From Campylobacteraceae bacterium (lineage in GTDB: Bacteria > Campylobacterota > Campylobacteria > Campylobacterales > Sulfurovaceae), in the NCBI GenBank assembly GCA_026985655.1, contig JALSQB010000196.1:1-7607 (forward strand): DNA of 7,607 nucleotides, read 5' to 3'. Of the stretch, positions 1 to 5,890 are shown piece by piece. Position 1 is the stretch's first letter, and each line of letters opens with the position of its first letter. A program made the position numbers and the translations under genes. The notes under the pieces are model-generated. The model searched no databases and had not been told where the DNA came from. It saw only the letters and a program-made list of their open reading frames with translations.

Positions 1-748
1 AGAGGTGAGCCTTGTCTATCATTTAGATAAAACTACTTCATTTTATAAGAAATATCAACACATAAGAAAACGAAGTCAATACTTAAGCATCAAGTCCCTT
101 AGATTTTCAAATACCAACAGCAGTAAAGAGCTTTGGAACAAAACCACCATAGCACTAAAAGAGCATTCTCTTGATGCACAGAAAAAACAGAGTAGTTATA
201 TTTTTCAAAGTGAGCATATTCCATTTTCAAAAATAGCCATAGAGCTTAAAGATAAAAACTTTAAACGTTCAGGGCGTATCTATGCGTCACAAGATGCTAA
301 AACTTGGCACCAAATTCAAAGATTTAGCATCTCAAAATCTAGCTTAAAACATACAAACAATACAGAGATAATCTGTTCTAGTAGAAGTAAGTATTTAAAA
401 ATAATTATGGACAATGCCGACAATCAAGCACTTAACATAGATGCTGTTAGATTATTTACAACACCTTCATATCTCTATTTTATTGCTAATTCAAATGAAC
501 AGTATGCTCTCTATTTTGGCGATATGAACCTAACAAAACCATCGTATGAGATAGCAAGTCTTATTGGCAATACAGACGCATCTATGAAAGCGACGCTTTC
601 AACATTAAAAAATCTAAAAGTAGAAAAAGTTGTTGTTGATGAAGTATCATTCTTTAAAACCCATCAAGAGCAGATGTTTATCTTGGGTATGTTATTGGCT
701 TTAGCTGTTTTAGGATATGTTGCTTTTGGATTACTTAAAAGAGTATAA
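1..748 (+). CDS. DUF3999 family protein, C-terminal part (5' end outside window)
   Basis: The reading frame is open at the left edge (GAG then GTG at 2-7), so the GTG at position 5 is probably internal and this is the C-terminal ~248 residues of a protein whose family is usually 400-450 residues with an N-terminal signal peptide. Residue numbers here count from that GTG. Features matching DUF3999 are a beta-sandwich-like segment (about 72-108) containing a discoidin-like 'S-x-D-x-x-x-W' pattern, a 'KYLKIIMDNADNQALNIDAV' stretch (129-148), a 'YALYFGDMNLTKPSYEIASL' stretch (167-186), and one C-terminal membrane helix (about 223-243) ending in a short basic tail (KRV). This predicts a large periplasmic domain anchored in the inner membrane. 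The function is unknown. From family knowledge, such genes often sit next to a DUF2339 multi-pass membrane protein, which would lie just upstream, outside the window. No hairpin terminator is visible after the stop. Confidence 0.75.
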   Translation, partial: EVSLVYHLDKTTSFYKKYQHIRKRSQYLSIKSLRFSNTNSSKELWNKTTIALKEHSLDAQKKQSSYIFQSEHIPFSKIAIELKDKNFKRSGRIYASQDAKTWHQIQRFSISKSSLKHTNNTEIICSSRSKYLKIIMDNADNQALNIDAVRLFTTPSYLYFIANSNEQYALYFGDMNLTKPSYEIASLIGNTDASMKATLSTLKNLKVEKVVVDEVSFFKTHQEQMFILGMLLALAVLGYVAFGLLKRV

Positions 749-784
749 AGATTATAAAAAAGGGATAAAAGGGGAAAATAAAAG

Positions 785-868
785 TGGTGCACCAGAGAGG
801 ATTTGAACCTCCACGCCGCGAAGCACGAGCCCCTCAAGCCCGCGTGTCTACCGTTCCACCACTGATGC
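785..868 (-). tRNA. tRNA-Leu (anticodon GAG)
   Basis: Read on the minus strand, an 84-nt class II tRNA folds completely. The acceptor stem is GCATCAG with CTGGTGC (one U-G pair), followed by discriminator A and an encoded CCA. The D-arm region is of the Leu type (GTGGTGGAACGGTAGACAC). The anticodon stem is CGGGC/GCTCG around loop TTGAGGG, with anticodon GAG at 833-835 reading CUC and CUU leucine codons. A long variable arm (about TGCTTCGCGGCGT) and a T-arm, GGAGG-TTCAAAT-CCTCT, follow. The long variable arm and the GAG anticodon together identify leucine rather than serine or tyrosine. The gene is convergent with the DUF3999 gene, 36 nt away. Its own promoter is probably the -10 box at 924-929. 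There is no hairpin terminator after the CCA, but the minus-strand sequence 749-784 is rich in T runs that could end transcription. Confidence 0.97.
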
Positions 869-912
869 ATTTAGAGATAACTTAAAGGCTTATCGAAACC
901 GTTTAATGAGGA

Positions 913-939
913 TTTGAAGTGGCATTATACCACTTCAAA
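913..939. terminator. Perfect 10-bp inverted repeat between atpE and tRNA-Leu
   Basis: The arms TTTGAAGTGG (913-922) and CCACTTCAAA (930-939) pair perfectly around a 7-nt loop. On the minus strand the hairpin lies 25 nt after the atpE stop codon, where a terminator would be expected, but the bases after it (TCCTCATT) are not a U-tract. On the plus strand the following sequence is T-richer (CTTGTTTATTGTTT), so it might instead stop antisense transcription coming from the left. Terminator or processing-site function is inferred; the inverted repeat itself is certain. Confidence 0.45.
924..929 (-). promoter_or_regulatory. Extended -10 promoter box for tRNA-Leu
   Basis: On the minus strand the loop of the inverted repeat reads TGG-TATAAT-GCC. 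This is a consensus -10 with the TGn extension, followed by a GC-containing discriminator as often seen at stable-RNA promoters. Initiation would fall near 917, giving a 5' leader of about 48 nt before the mature tRNA end at 868. No -35 hexamer is recognisable at 16-18 nt spacing, which is normal for sigma-70 promoters of Campylobacterota. Confidence 0.6.
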
Positions 940-963
940 CTTGTTTATTGTTTAAACTAAAAC

Positions 964-1272
964 CTATCCAAGGAATGGGTTAGCGTAAAGAGCAATAAGA
1001 GCAATAACAAGTGTATAGATAACTTGTGCTTCAATCATCGCAAGAGCAATAAACATAGTAGTCATTAGTTTACCACCAAGACCAGGGTTTCTAGCAGTAC
1101 CAGCAATAGTAGCAGCAGCAGTATGACCCATACCAATAGCTCCACCAAGAGCAGCAAGACCAAGACCAACACCAGCAGCAACTACTGAGTAAGCTTTAAT
1201 CATAGATTCACCGTCTGCATCAGCAAACGCAACAGCACCAAGTGCTAAGAAAAGTAAGAAAAACTTTTTCAT
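964..1272 (-). CDS. atpE: F0F1 ATP synthase subunit c (F0 rotor ring)
   Basis: This 102-residue protein is the proteolipid that oligomerises into the membrane c-ring and carries protons during ATP synthesis. It is a two-helix hairpin. Helix 1 (about 27-50) has the glycine packing motif G34-x-G36-x-G38 and further glycines 43, 44, 47 and 49. The polar loop has the invariant R61-N62-P63, and helix 2 (about 69-97) carries the ion-binding carboxylate E81 in 'ALAMIEAQVIY'. Alanine after E81, rather than Ser/Thr, argues for proton rather than sodium coupling. The first ~17 residues (MKKFFLLFLALGAVAFA, then DADG) look like a cleavable signal peptide, which explains a length above the usual 75-85. 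The start is supported by AAGGA at 1279-1283, six bases before the ATG. The gene is alone, with its own promoter, apart from the other atp genes, as usual in this phylum. Confidence 0.96.
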   Translation of the reverse strand: MKKFFLLFLALGAVAFADADGESMIKAYSVVAAGVGLGLAALGGAIGMGHTAAATIAGTARNPGLGGKLMTTMFIALAMIEAQVIYTLVIALIALYANPFLG

Positions 1273-1410
1273 TTTATATCCTTCAAATTGTTAGGCTTTA
1301 AGTCCCCATCGACTGTGTTCAAAATCCGTTCGGATAGCGTAAACATGAAATAAATCATGCCAACAAGCACATAAATGCAACCTGTTTCCCTACTAGAAAT
1401 TTCTAATAAC
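1273..1410 (-). promoter_or_regulatory. Long, possibly structured 5' leader of atpE
   Basis: If transcription starts about 7 nt after the -10 box, the atpE mRNA has a leader of about 138 nt. It contains, in order on the minus strand: a 12-bp palindrome TAGAAATTTCTA (1394-1405); a possible hairpin pairing 1381-1386 with 1362-1367; a 5-bp inverted repeat CATGA/TCATG (1344-1348 and 1355-1359); a compact ATCCG/CGGAT inverted repeat (1324-1328 and 1331-1335) followed by TTT; and the AAGGA ribosome binding site. It does not match the riboswitch, SRP RNA or tmRNA landmarks I know. Regulatory function is inferred only. Confidence 0.4.
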
Positions 1411-1416
1411 GACGAG

Positions 1417-1422
1417 ATTATA
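1417..1422 (-). promoter_or_regulatory. -10 promoter box for atpE
   Basis: A perfect TATAAT is present on the minus strand. Upstream lie a tandem AATACT repeat and a 25-bp pure-pyrimidine tract (1448-1472), so the -35 region is AT/T-rich without a TTGACA-like hexamer, the usual pattern for the housekeeping sigma factor in Campylobacterota. It sits just after the pnp terminator and is the only good -10 box I found between pnp and atpE. Confidence 0.6.
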
Positions 1423-1477
1423 GCTAAGTGCGTGTAGTATTAGTATTAAAAAGAAGAAAAAGAAAGAAAAAGTATTT

Positions 1478-1517
1478 AAAAAATAATACATGTGACAATA
1501 TCACACATATTATTTTG
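1478..1517 (-). terminator. Intrinsic terminator of the lptD–pnp operon
   Basis: Read on the minus strand, 1514-1501 (AATAATATGTGTGA) pairs with 1495-1482 (TCACATGTATTATT) over 14 bp, with two adjacent G-U wobbles and a 5-nt loop, and is followed by TTTT (1481-1478). The stem can extend into flanking A/T pairs. It begins about 25 nt after the pnp stop codon. On the plus strand the same DNA would have two A-C mismatches, so the RNA hairpin is stronger in the direction of pnp transcription. Confidence 0.85.
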
Positions 1518-1539
1518 TTTTTTGGGGTTAAAAAGTCTT

Positions 1540-3672
1540 TTAGAGTAAGTAAGCAGGGGTACAAAGTTCTACTTTTTTCCCATTTTGTTCAAGTACAATA
1601 ATATCAATAGCATCACCAACACTATAACGTTCACCTAAATTATTGACTCTCTCTTTAGCAACTTTAGAGATATGAAGCAAGGCATCAAAACCATCTGGCA
1701 TCTCAATAAAAAGACCAAATTCAACAATTTTTTTAATTTTACCTGCATATTGTTTATTGACTTCATAGACCATTTGCTTTTTAACAGGAGCTGAAGCAAT
1801 ATTATCAATAAAAGCTTTTGCACCATTAACATCTTCTTTTGAGCTACCTGTGATTTTTACTTTGTTATTATCACGGTCAATGTCAATGCTTACAGAGAAC
1901 TCTTCTATGATTTCACGAATTGTTCCCCCACCTTTACCAATAATAGCAGGAATAGTAGAAGCATCAATATCAAAAGTCACACTACTTGGTAGTGCTGAAC
2001 TTGGTTGCATTTCAAGAAGTGCTTCTTCCATGATATTTAAAATATGTAAACGCCCCTCTTTGGCTTGATAGAGTGCTTCTTTTAAGACTTCTGCATCAAT
2101 TCCACCCAATTTAATGTCCATCTGCATAGCTGTAATACCATCAGATGTACCCGTAATTTTAAAATCCATGTCACCATCGTGGTCTTCAAGCCCCATAATG
2201 TCTGAAAGAACACAATGTTTTTCGCCATCACTTACAAGCCCCATAGCAATTCCAGCTACGAGTTTTGAGGTTTCAACTTCAGCAGCTCTAAGTGCTAACG
2301 AACCACCACAAACAGTTGCCATAGAAGAAGAACCATTTGATTCTAAAATTTCAGAAACCAAACGTACTGTTCCATCTCTTTTTAAATCTAATGTTGGCTC
2401 TAATCCTCTTTTACCTAAGTTACCGTGACCCAACTCTCTACGTCCAGGCGCACGTGCAGGTTTGGCTTCTCCCACAGAGAAACCAGGGAAGTTGTAATGC
2501 ACCATAAAGGTTTCATATTGTGCATTTTTAGACCCAATCAAATCGTAAGCTTGTGACGCTTTAGCATCACCCAATGTTGCTGTTACTAAGGCTTGTGTCT
2601 GCCCACGTGTAAAAAGACAAGAACCATGCACTGAAGGTAAGATATTGGTTTCAATATCAATCGGACGTACTTCATTTAAAGCTCTTCCATCGGCACGAAC
2701 TTCTTTTTCTAAAATAAGTGAACGTACTACTGATTTTTTATAAGCTTCTAACATTTTAGAGATTAAATCTTTATCGACCTCTTCCCCTTTCTCTTCAAGT
2801 GCTTCCATTATTTTATTACGTACTTTTTTAAGCTCTTGACTTCGTTCTGATTTTGCCATAGATTGAACAGCTAAAGAGACTTCTTCTGCATAATTCTCTT
2901 CAATAAATGCATAAAGTTCTTTATCTTCTTTCTCTTCAAGAAGTTCTAAAACTTCTGGCTCTTTTTTGGCTATTTTAAACTCTGTTTCATACTCTTTGCT
3001 TGCTTGTTTTATGGCAGATTGAGCAATGTCTAAAATCTCTAATAGTTCATCTTCTTCTAGTTCATTACTCGTTTGAATATGCTCTTTTTCAGATGCATGA
3101 ACACACATCTCAATCATTAAAATATCTGAACCAGAACCTACTACCAACAAATCAAGAGTAGAATCTTCTTGCTCAACAAGGGTTGGATTAATCAAAACTT
3201 CATCATCAATTTTTCCAAGACGTACAGCAGATACAGCTTGATTTACTTGAATATCAGAAGTATAAAGGGTAGCCGATGCAGCATGCATTGCTGCTACTTG
3301 CATATCTACACTAGCATCTGAGGAGAGAACCGTAATGGTTAAAACCACAGGATAATTAAAACCTTTTGGGAAAAGTGGTCTAATTGAACGGTCAATAATT
3401 CTTGAGGTCAAGGTTTCAAAGTCACCAGGCTTAGTCTCTCTTTTAATAAATCCACCAGGAATTTTTGCCGCAGCATAGGCTTTTTCAACATACTGAACCG
3501 TTAAAGGTAAAAAGTCTTCTTCAACAGCTTTTGGGTCAATGGCAATGGCTGCTAAAAGTACGGCATCTCCACATTGGTACAACACTGCACCACTTGCTTG
3601 TTTAGCGACTTTATTAAATCTGTATTTCTCTTTTAAATTGTTACAACTTACTTCTATGTTCTGTTCTTTCAT
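1540..3672 (-). CDS. pnp: Polyribonucleotide nucleotidyltransferase (PNPase)
   Basis: PNPase degrades RNA 3'-to-5' by phosphorolysis, releasing nucleoside diphosphates, and can add heteropolymeric tails; it acts as a cytoplasmic trimer. The 710-residue length is normal for the family. Domains in order are a first RNase PH core (about 1-140, with 'GGFIKRETKPGDFETL' at 73-88), an alpha-helical linker (about 240-315), and a second, catalytic RNase PH core (about 325-545). By comparison with E. coli, D497, D503 and K505 in 'EDHDGDMDFK' correspond to catalytic D486, D492 and K494. A KH domain follows with its GxxG loop GKGG (579-582), then an S1 domain (about 637-707). The ATG lies six bases after the phosphoribosyltransferase stop codon, with a GGAAAG sequence upstream. 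It is the last gene of the operon and is followed by a strong hairpin terminator. No missing residues or breaks were seen. Confidence 0.98.
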   Translation of the reverse strand: MKEQNIEVSCNNLKEKYRFNKVAKQASGAVLYQCGDAVLLAAIAIDPKAVEEDFLPLTVQYVEKAYAAAKIPGGFIKRETKPGDFETLTSRIIDRSIRPLFPKGFNYPVVLTITVLSSDASVDMQVAAMHAASATLYTSDIQVNQAVSAVRLGKIDDEVLINPTLVEQEDSTLDLLVVGSGSDILMIEMCVHASEKEHIQTSNELEEDELLEILDIAQSAIKQASKEYETEFKIAKKEPEVLELLEEKEDKELYAFIEENYAEEVSLAVQSMAKSERSQELKKVRNKIMEALEEKGEEVDKDLISKMLEAYKKSVVRSLILEKEVRADGRALNEVRPIDIETNILPSVHGSCLFTRGQTQALVTATLGDAKASQAYDLIGSKNAQYETFMVHYNFPGFSVGEAKPARAPGRRELGHGNLGKRGLEPTLDLKRDGTVRLVSEILESNGSSSMATVCGGSLALRAAEVETSKLVAGIAMGLVSDGEKHCVLSDIMGLEDHDGDMDFKITGTSDGITAMQMDIKLGGIDAEVLKEALYQAKEGRLHILNIMEEALLEMQPSSALPSSVTFDIDASTIPAIIGKGGGTIREIIEEFSVSIDIDRDNNKVKITGSSKEDVNGAKAFIDNIASAPVKKQMVYEVNKQYAGKIKKIVEFGLFIEMPDGFDALLHISKVAKERVNNLGERYSVGDAIDIIVLEQNGKKVELCTPAYLL

Positions 3673-3678
3673 TAATTT

Positions 3679-4356
3679 CTACTTTCCAATTTTATTTTTA
3701 TTTTTATTCATAATTTTTGTTATCTCCTCAAAACTAAAAGGTTCAAGTTCCTCATAGTAATACTCAATCGATACATAATCATTAATCTTATGTGGGCAAA
3801 AAATATTATCACATATTGTTACCAAGTTTTCATAGACAAAATTATCTAAAACTGGTACAGCAATGAAAATATTTTTAGCCCCCAAAGAGATTACTGTTTT
3901 TACAGCGGTCATCATTGTTAATCCTGTTTCCGTACACTCATCTACTAAAATTACATATTTCCCCTCTAAATTCTCCAACTTTTTACCATTACGATACTTT
4001 TGAATATGTGCTAAAATTTCATTATCATATTTACTATGAGCTTCATTATAAATATAATCTTTAGGAATATCAAATGCTTCTACTAACGCTTTGTGAATGA
4101 CTACCTCTTCAGTTTCTCCCAACATTGCAATCGTTAGTTTAGGATTAATTAATGAGTAGATAGGCTCTGTCAATAAAATATCCATCGGTAACATAAGTTC
4201 ACGTGCCAAATAGTTCGCAAAATAAGCCCCTCCCTCACTAAGTCCTAAAACAATACTATTTTCTTGAAGAAAAAAGTTTTGTGGTAACTCCTTAATAAGC
4301 TGAACAGCTGCCTCTTCTCTATTTTGAAAAAGTATGCTTGAGGTATCTATGCTCAT
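3679..4356 (-). CDS. COG1926-type phosphoribosyltransferase, substrate unknown
   Basis: The 225-residue protein has the layout of predicted type I phosphoribosyltransferases (COG1926). An N-terminal 'F-x-x-R-x-x-A' segment (10-16) is followed by a strand-loop 'IVLGLSEGGAYFA' (35-47) in the pyrophosphate-loop position, an 'HKALVEAFDIPKDYI' segment (88-102), and the PRPP-binding strand-loop 'VILVDECTETGLT' (135-147). 'AVPVL' at 166-170 is also family-like. Two active-site signatures differ from the common forms: VDDGxATGAT has become VDECTETGLT, and LPRGG has become LSEGG. Family members are presumed to transfer or release phosphoribose, but the natural substrate is unknown and I do not assign one. 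The ATG follows the TAG of the MCE gene directly, with a strong GGAGG inside that gene's last codons, so translation is probably coupled. The C-terminus is a short Lys/Asn-rich tail. Confidence 0.85.
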   Translation of the reverse strand: MSIDTSSILFQNREEAAVQLIKELPQNFFLQENSIVLGLSEGGAYFANYLARELMLPMDILLTEPIYSLINPKLTIAMLGETEEVVIHKALVEAFDIPKDYIYNEAHSKYDNEILAHIQKYRNGKKLENLEGKYVILVDECTETGLTMMTAVKTVISLGAKNIFIAVPVLDNFVYENLVTICDNIFCPHKINDYVSIEYYYEELEPFSFEEITKIMNKNKNKIGK

Positions 4357-5889
4357 CTAATTTCCTCCAGAAGCTGCAGCAGCCGTTCCAAGAAGATTTT
4401 TTAAATCATTGTCCATAAAGCTTACTCCCACCCCAACAGAAACTGAATTTGCACGGCTATTGAGTAGGTTGTTTCCTGCTAGATAAGTGTTAATATGTTT
4501 AAAAAATTGATACCGTATCGTCGCCGTTAAGTTTGGATTTGTACCACGAACATCTGTAACAGCATTAAAATCACTCATTTCAGCACTTAATTTTAAGGTG
4601 TCATTTAATGCAAAATAATCAACCCCAAAACCACCTTGAGAGTCAATAATACCTATACGAAAAAGTAAGTCATCATATCGTTTACCATACTGTGCTGACA
4701 ATAAAAACTTACCACCCTCATGTAACTTATTTCCTGCATAACCTCTTGCAAATTTATCATCTGATTCAAACGAGGGTTGAGAGTTTAACCCTATCATATA
4801 GTATCTGGTAGGGTCAGGTTTTAAAGTAATATTTAAATGACTTTTAGAGTATCCACCATCATCATAAACCTCATCTGCACGTAGTTCTAAATGGAGTTCA
4901 GAACGAATAGAAGCATCTAAAAATTTATCAATTTTTTCCATGGTTTCAGTACCTTCAGTAAAGAAACCATCAACCGAGGTTAAGGCTTTGTTTAAAGAAC
5001 TATTGTTGTTTTCAATGGTTTTATTTAGATTATCACCTAAGCGTGTAAACTTATCCATCGTAGCAGGGAGTTTACTCTCAAGCGTAGCACTTACACTGTT
5101 TAAATATTTAGTAATCTCATTAATTCTAGCCATTATTTCAGGTAAATCTTGGTTAATATTCAAAGCTGTGTTCTTAAACTCTTGGGAAGTATTGGTAATC
5201 TCTTGACTCATTGTAGCAAACTTACCAATGGTTATGTTTGCCTTTGCTATTGCTTTATCTGCATTCATCATCATTTTATTGGTACTTAAAAGTGTGGTAT
5301 TTGCATTGCTTAAAATATCGTGAATGGTTTGATTATCTTCTTGGGCTACCGAGGCTAAAAGAGCAGAAAACTTGTTAATATTTTCCAAACTTTGGGCGAT
5401 GTCTTTTTTGCTTCCTTCATCGAGCATTGTTCTAATATCTTGAACCAAAAGTTTAATCTCTTGAAATGCTGAATCAGCTGAAGTTGAAGCATCAGTAATA
5501 GAAGAAACTTTTTCCTCTTTACTCAAAAGTTGATTGGCTTGTAAAGTCTTACTCGATACGCCTGGCTGAATGTCTAAAAATTTTCCACCCAATAATGAGT
5601 CTTGCGAAACACTTATAACAGAATCATTTGGGATTGTAACACCTTCATCAATCATTAATGAAGCTTCTACCTCATTGTTTACTAAAGCCACCTTGGTCAC
5701 ATAACCAATATCAACACCTTTTAACTTTACTTTAGCTTTCTCTTTTAATCCTGAACCATCTTCTATTTGTGCTAAAATAGGGTAAGATTTTTTAAATAAG
5801 TTATCAAAGCTACTTAATTGGGAAAAAAGTGCCAAAGAAAAAAACAGTGACAGTGTAATAAAAAGACCTACTTTTGCTTCTGTTTTCAT
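4357..5889 (-). CDS. MCE/MlaD-like lipid transport protein with C-terminal beta-barrel-like domain
   Basis: MCE proteins move phospholipids between the inner and outer membranes. The ATG at 5889 gives 510 residues. A single N-terminal membrane helix (about 8-24) is followed by one MCE domain (about 36-112), recognisable by 'DGSGLKEKAKVKLKGVDIGYV' features, the 'IPNDSVISVSQDSLLGGKFLDIQPG' end, and strand spacing. Residues ~130-325 are predicted helical, rich in Asn, Thr, Lys and Ala, and suited to a coiled-coil needle. Residues ~328-492 switch to alternating hydrophobic/polar strands with Tyr, Phe, Gly and Asn, like a small outer-membrane barrel, then a short tail. E. coli MlaD lacks such a domain. 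A longer GTG start at 5940 would overlap lptD by 50 nt, and the membrane helix begins naturally at the ATG chosen. No mlaE or mlaF permease or ATPase gene is adjacent. The barrel is inferred from pattern only. Confidence 0.85.
   Translation of the reverse strand: MKTEAKVGLFITLSLFFSLALFSQLSSFDNLFKKSYPILAQIEDGSGLKEKAKVKLKGVDIGYVTKVALVNNEVEASLMIDEGVTIPNDSVISVSQDSLLGGKFLDIQPGVSSKTLQANQLLSKEEKVSSITDASTSADSAFQEIKLLVQDIRTMLDEGSKKDIAQSLENINKFSALLASVAQEDNQTIHDILSNANTTLLSTNKMMMNADKAIAKANITIGKFATMSQEITNTSQEFKNTALNINQDLPEIMARINEITKYLNSVSATLESKLPATMDKFTRLGDNLNKTIENNNSSLNKALTSVDGFFTEGTETMEKIDKFLDASIRSELHLELRADEVYDDGGYSKSHLNITLKPDPTRYYMIGLNSQPSFESDDKFARGYAGNKLHEGGKFLLSAQYGKRYDDLLFRIGIIDSQGGFGVDYFALNDTLKLSAEMSDFNAVTDVRGTNPNLTATIRYQFFKHINTYLAGNNLLNSRANSVSVGVGVSFMDNDLKNLLGTAAAASGGN
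4364..4368 (-). promoter_or_regulatory. Ribosome binding site of the phosphoribosyltransferase gene
   Basis: A full GGAGG lies seven bases before the ATG at 4356, inside the last Gly-Gly-Asn codons of the MCE gene. The MCE stop codon TAG touches the ATG directly. It is the strongest Shine-Dalgarno match in the window, and it fixes the start and suggests re-initiation by ribosomes finishing the MCE gene. Confidence 0.8.
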
Positions 5890-5890
5890 T

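Noticed and set aside
664..870. 68-codon minus-strand ORF covering the tRNA
   Set aside because: It is the chance translation of the tRNA-Leu gene and its flank; the cloverleaf explains the sequence.
887..900. GGCTT/AAACC mini-hairpin as a terminator before the tRNA
   Set aside because: It has only five pairs including a G-U, and it lies inside the expected pre-tRNA leader, so termination there would prevent tRNA synthesis.
964..1272. Sodium-type c-ring
   Set aside because: The Ser/Thr normally following the carboxylate and the helix-1 glutamine of sodium-binding subunits are missing; only the tyrosine five residues later is shared.
1273..1410. SRP RNA, tmRNA or a known riboswitch upstream of atpE
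   Set aside because: The GGAAG-type SRP loop, the tmRNA ends and recognisable riboswitch cores are absent.
1850..2428. Plus-strand ORFs of 72 and 104 codons inside pnp
   Set aside because: They lie antisense to conserved PNPase catalytic and KH regions, have no recognisable domains, and are shadows.
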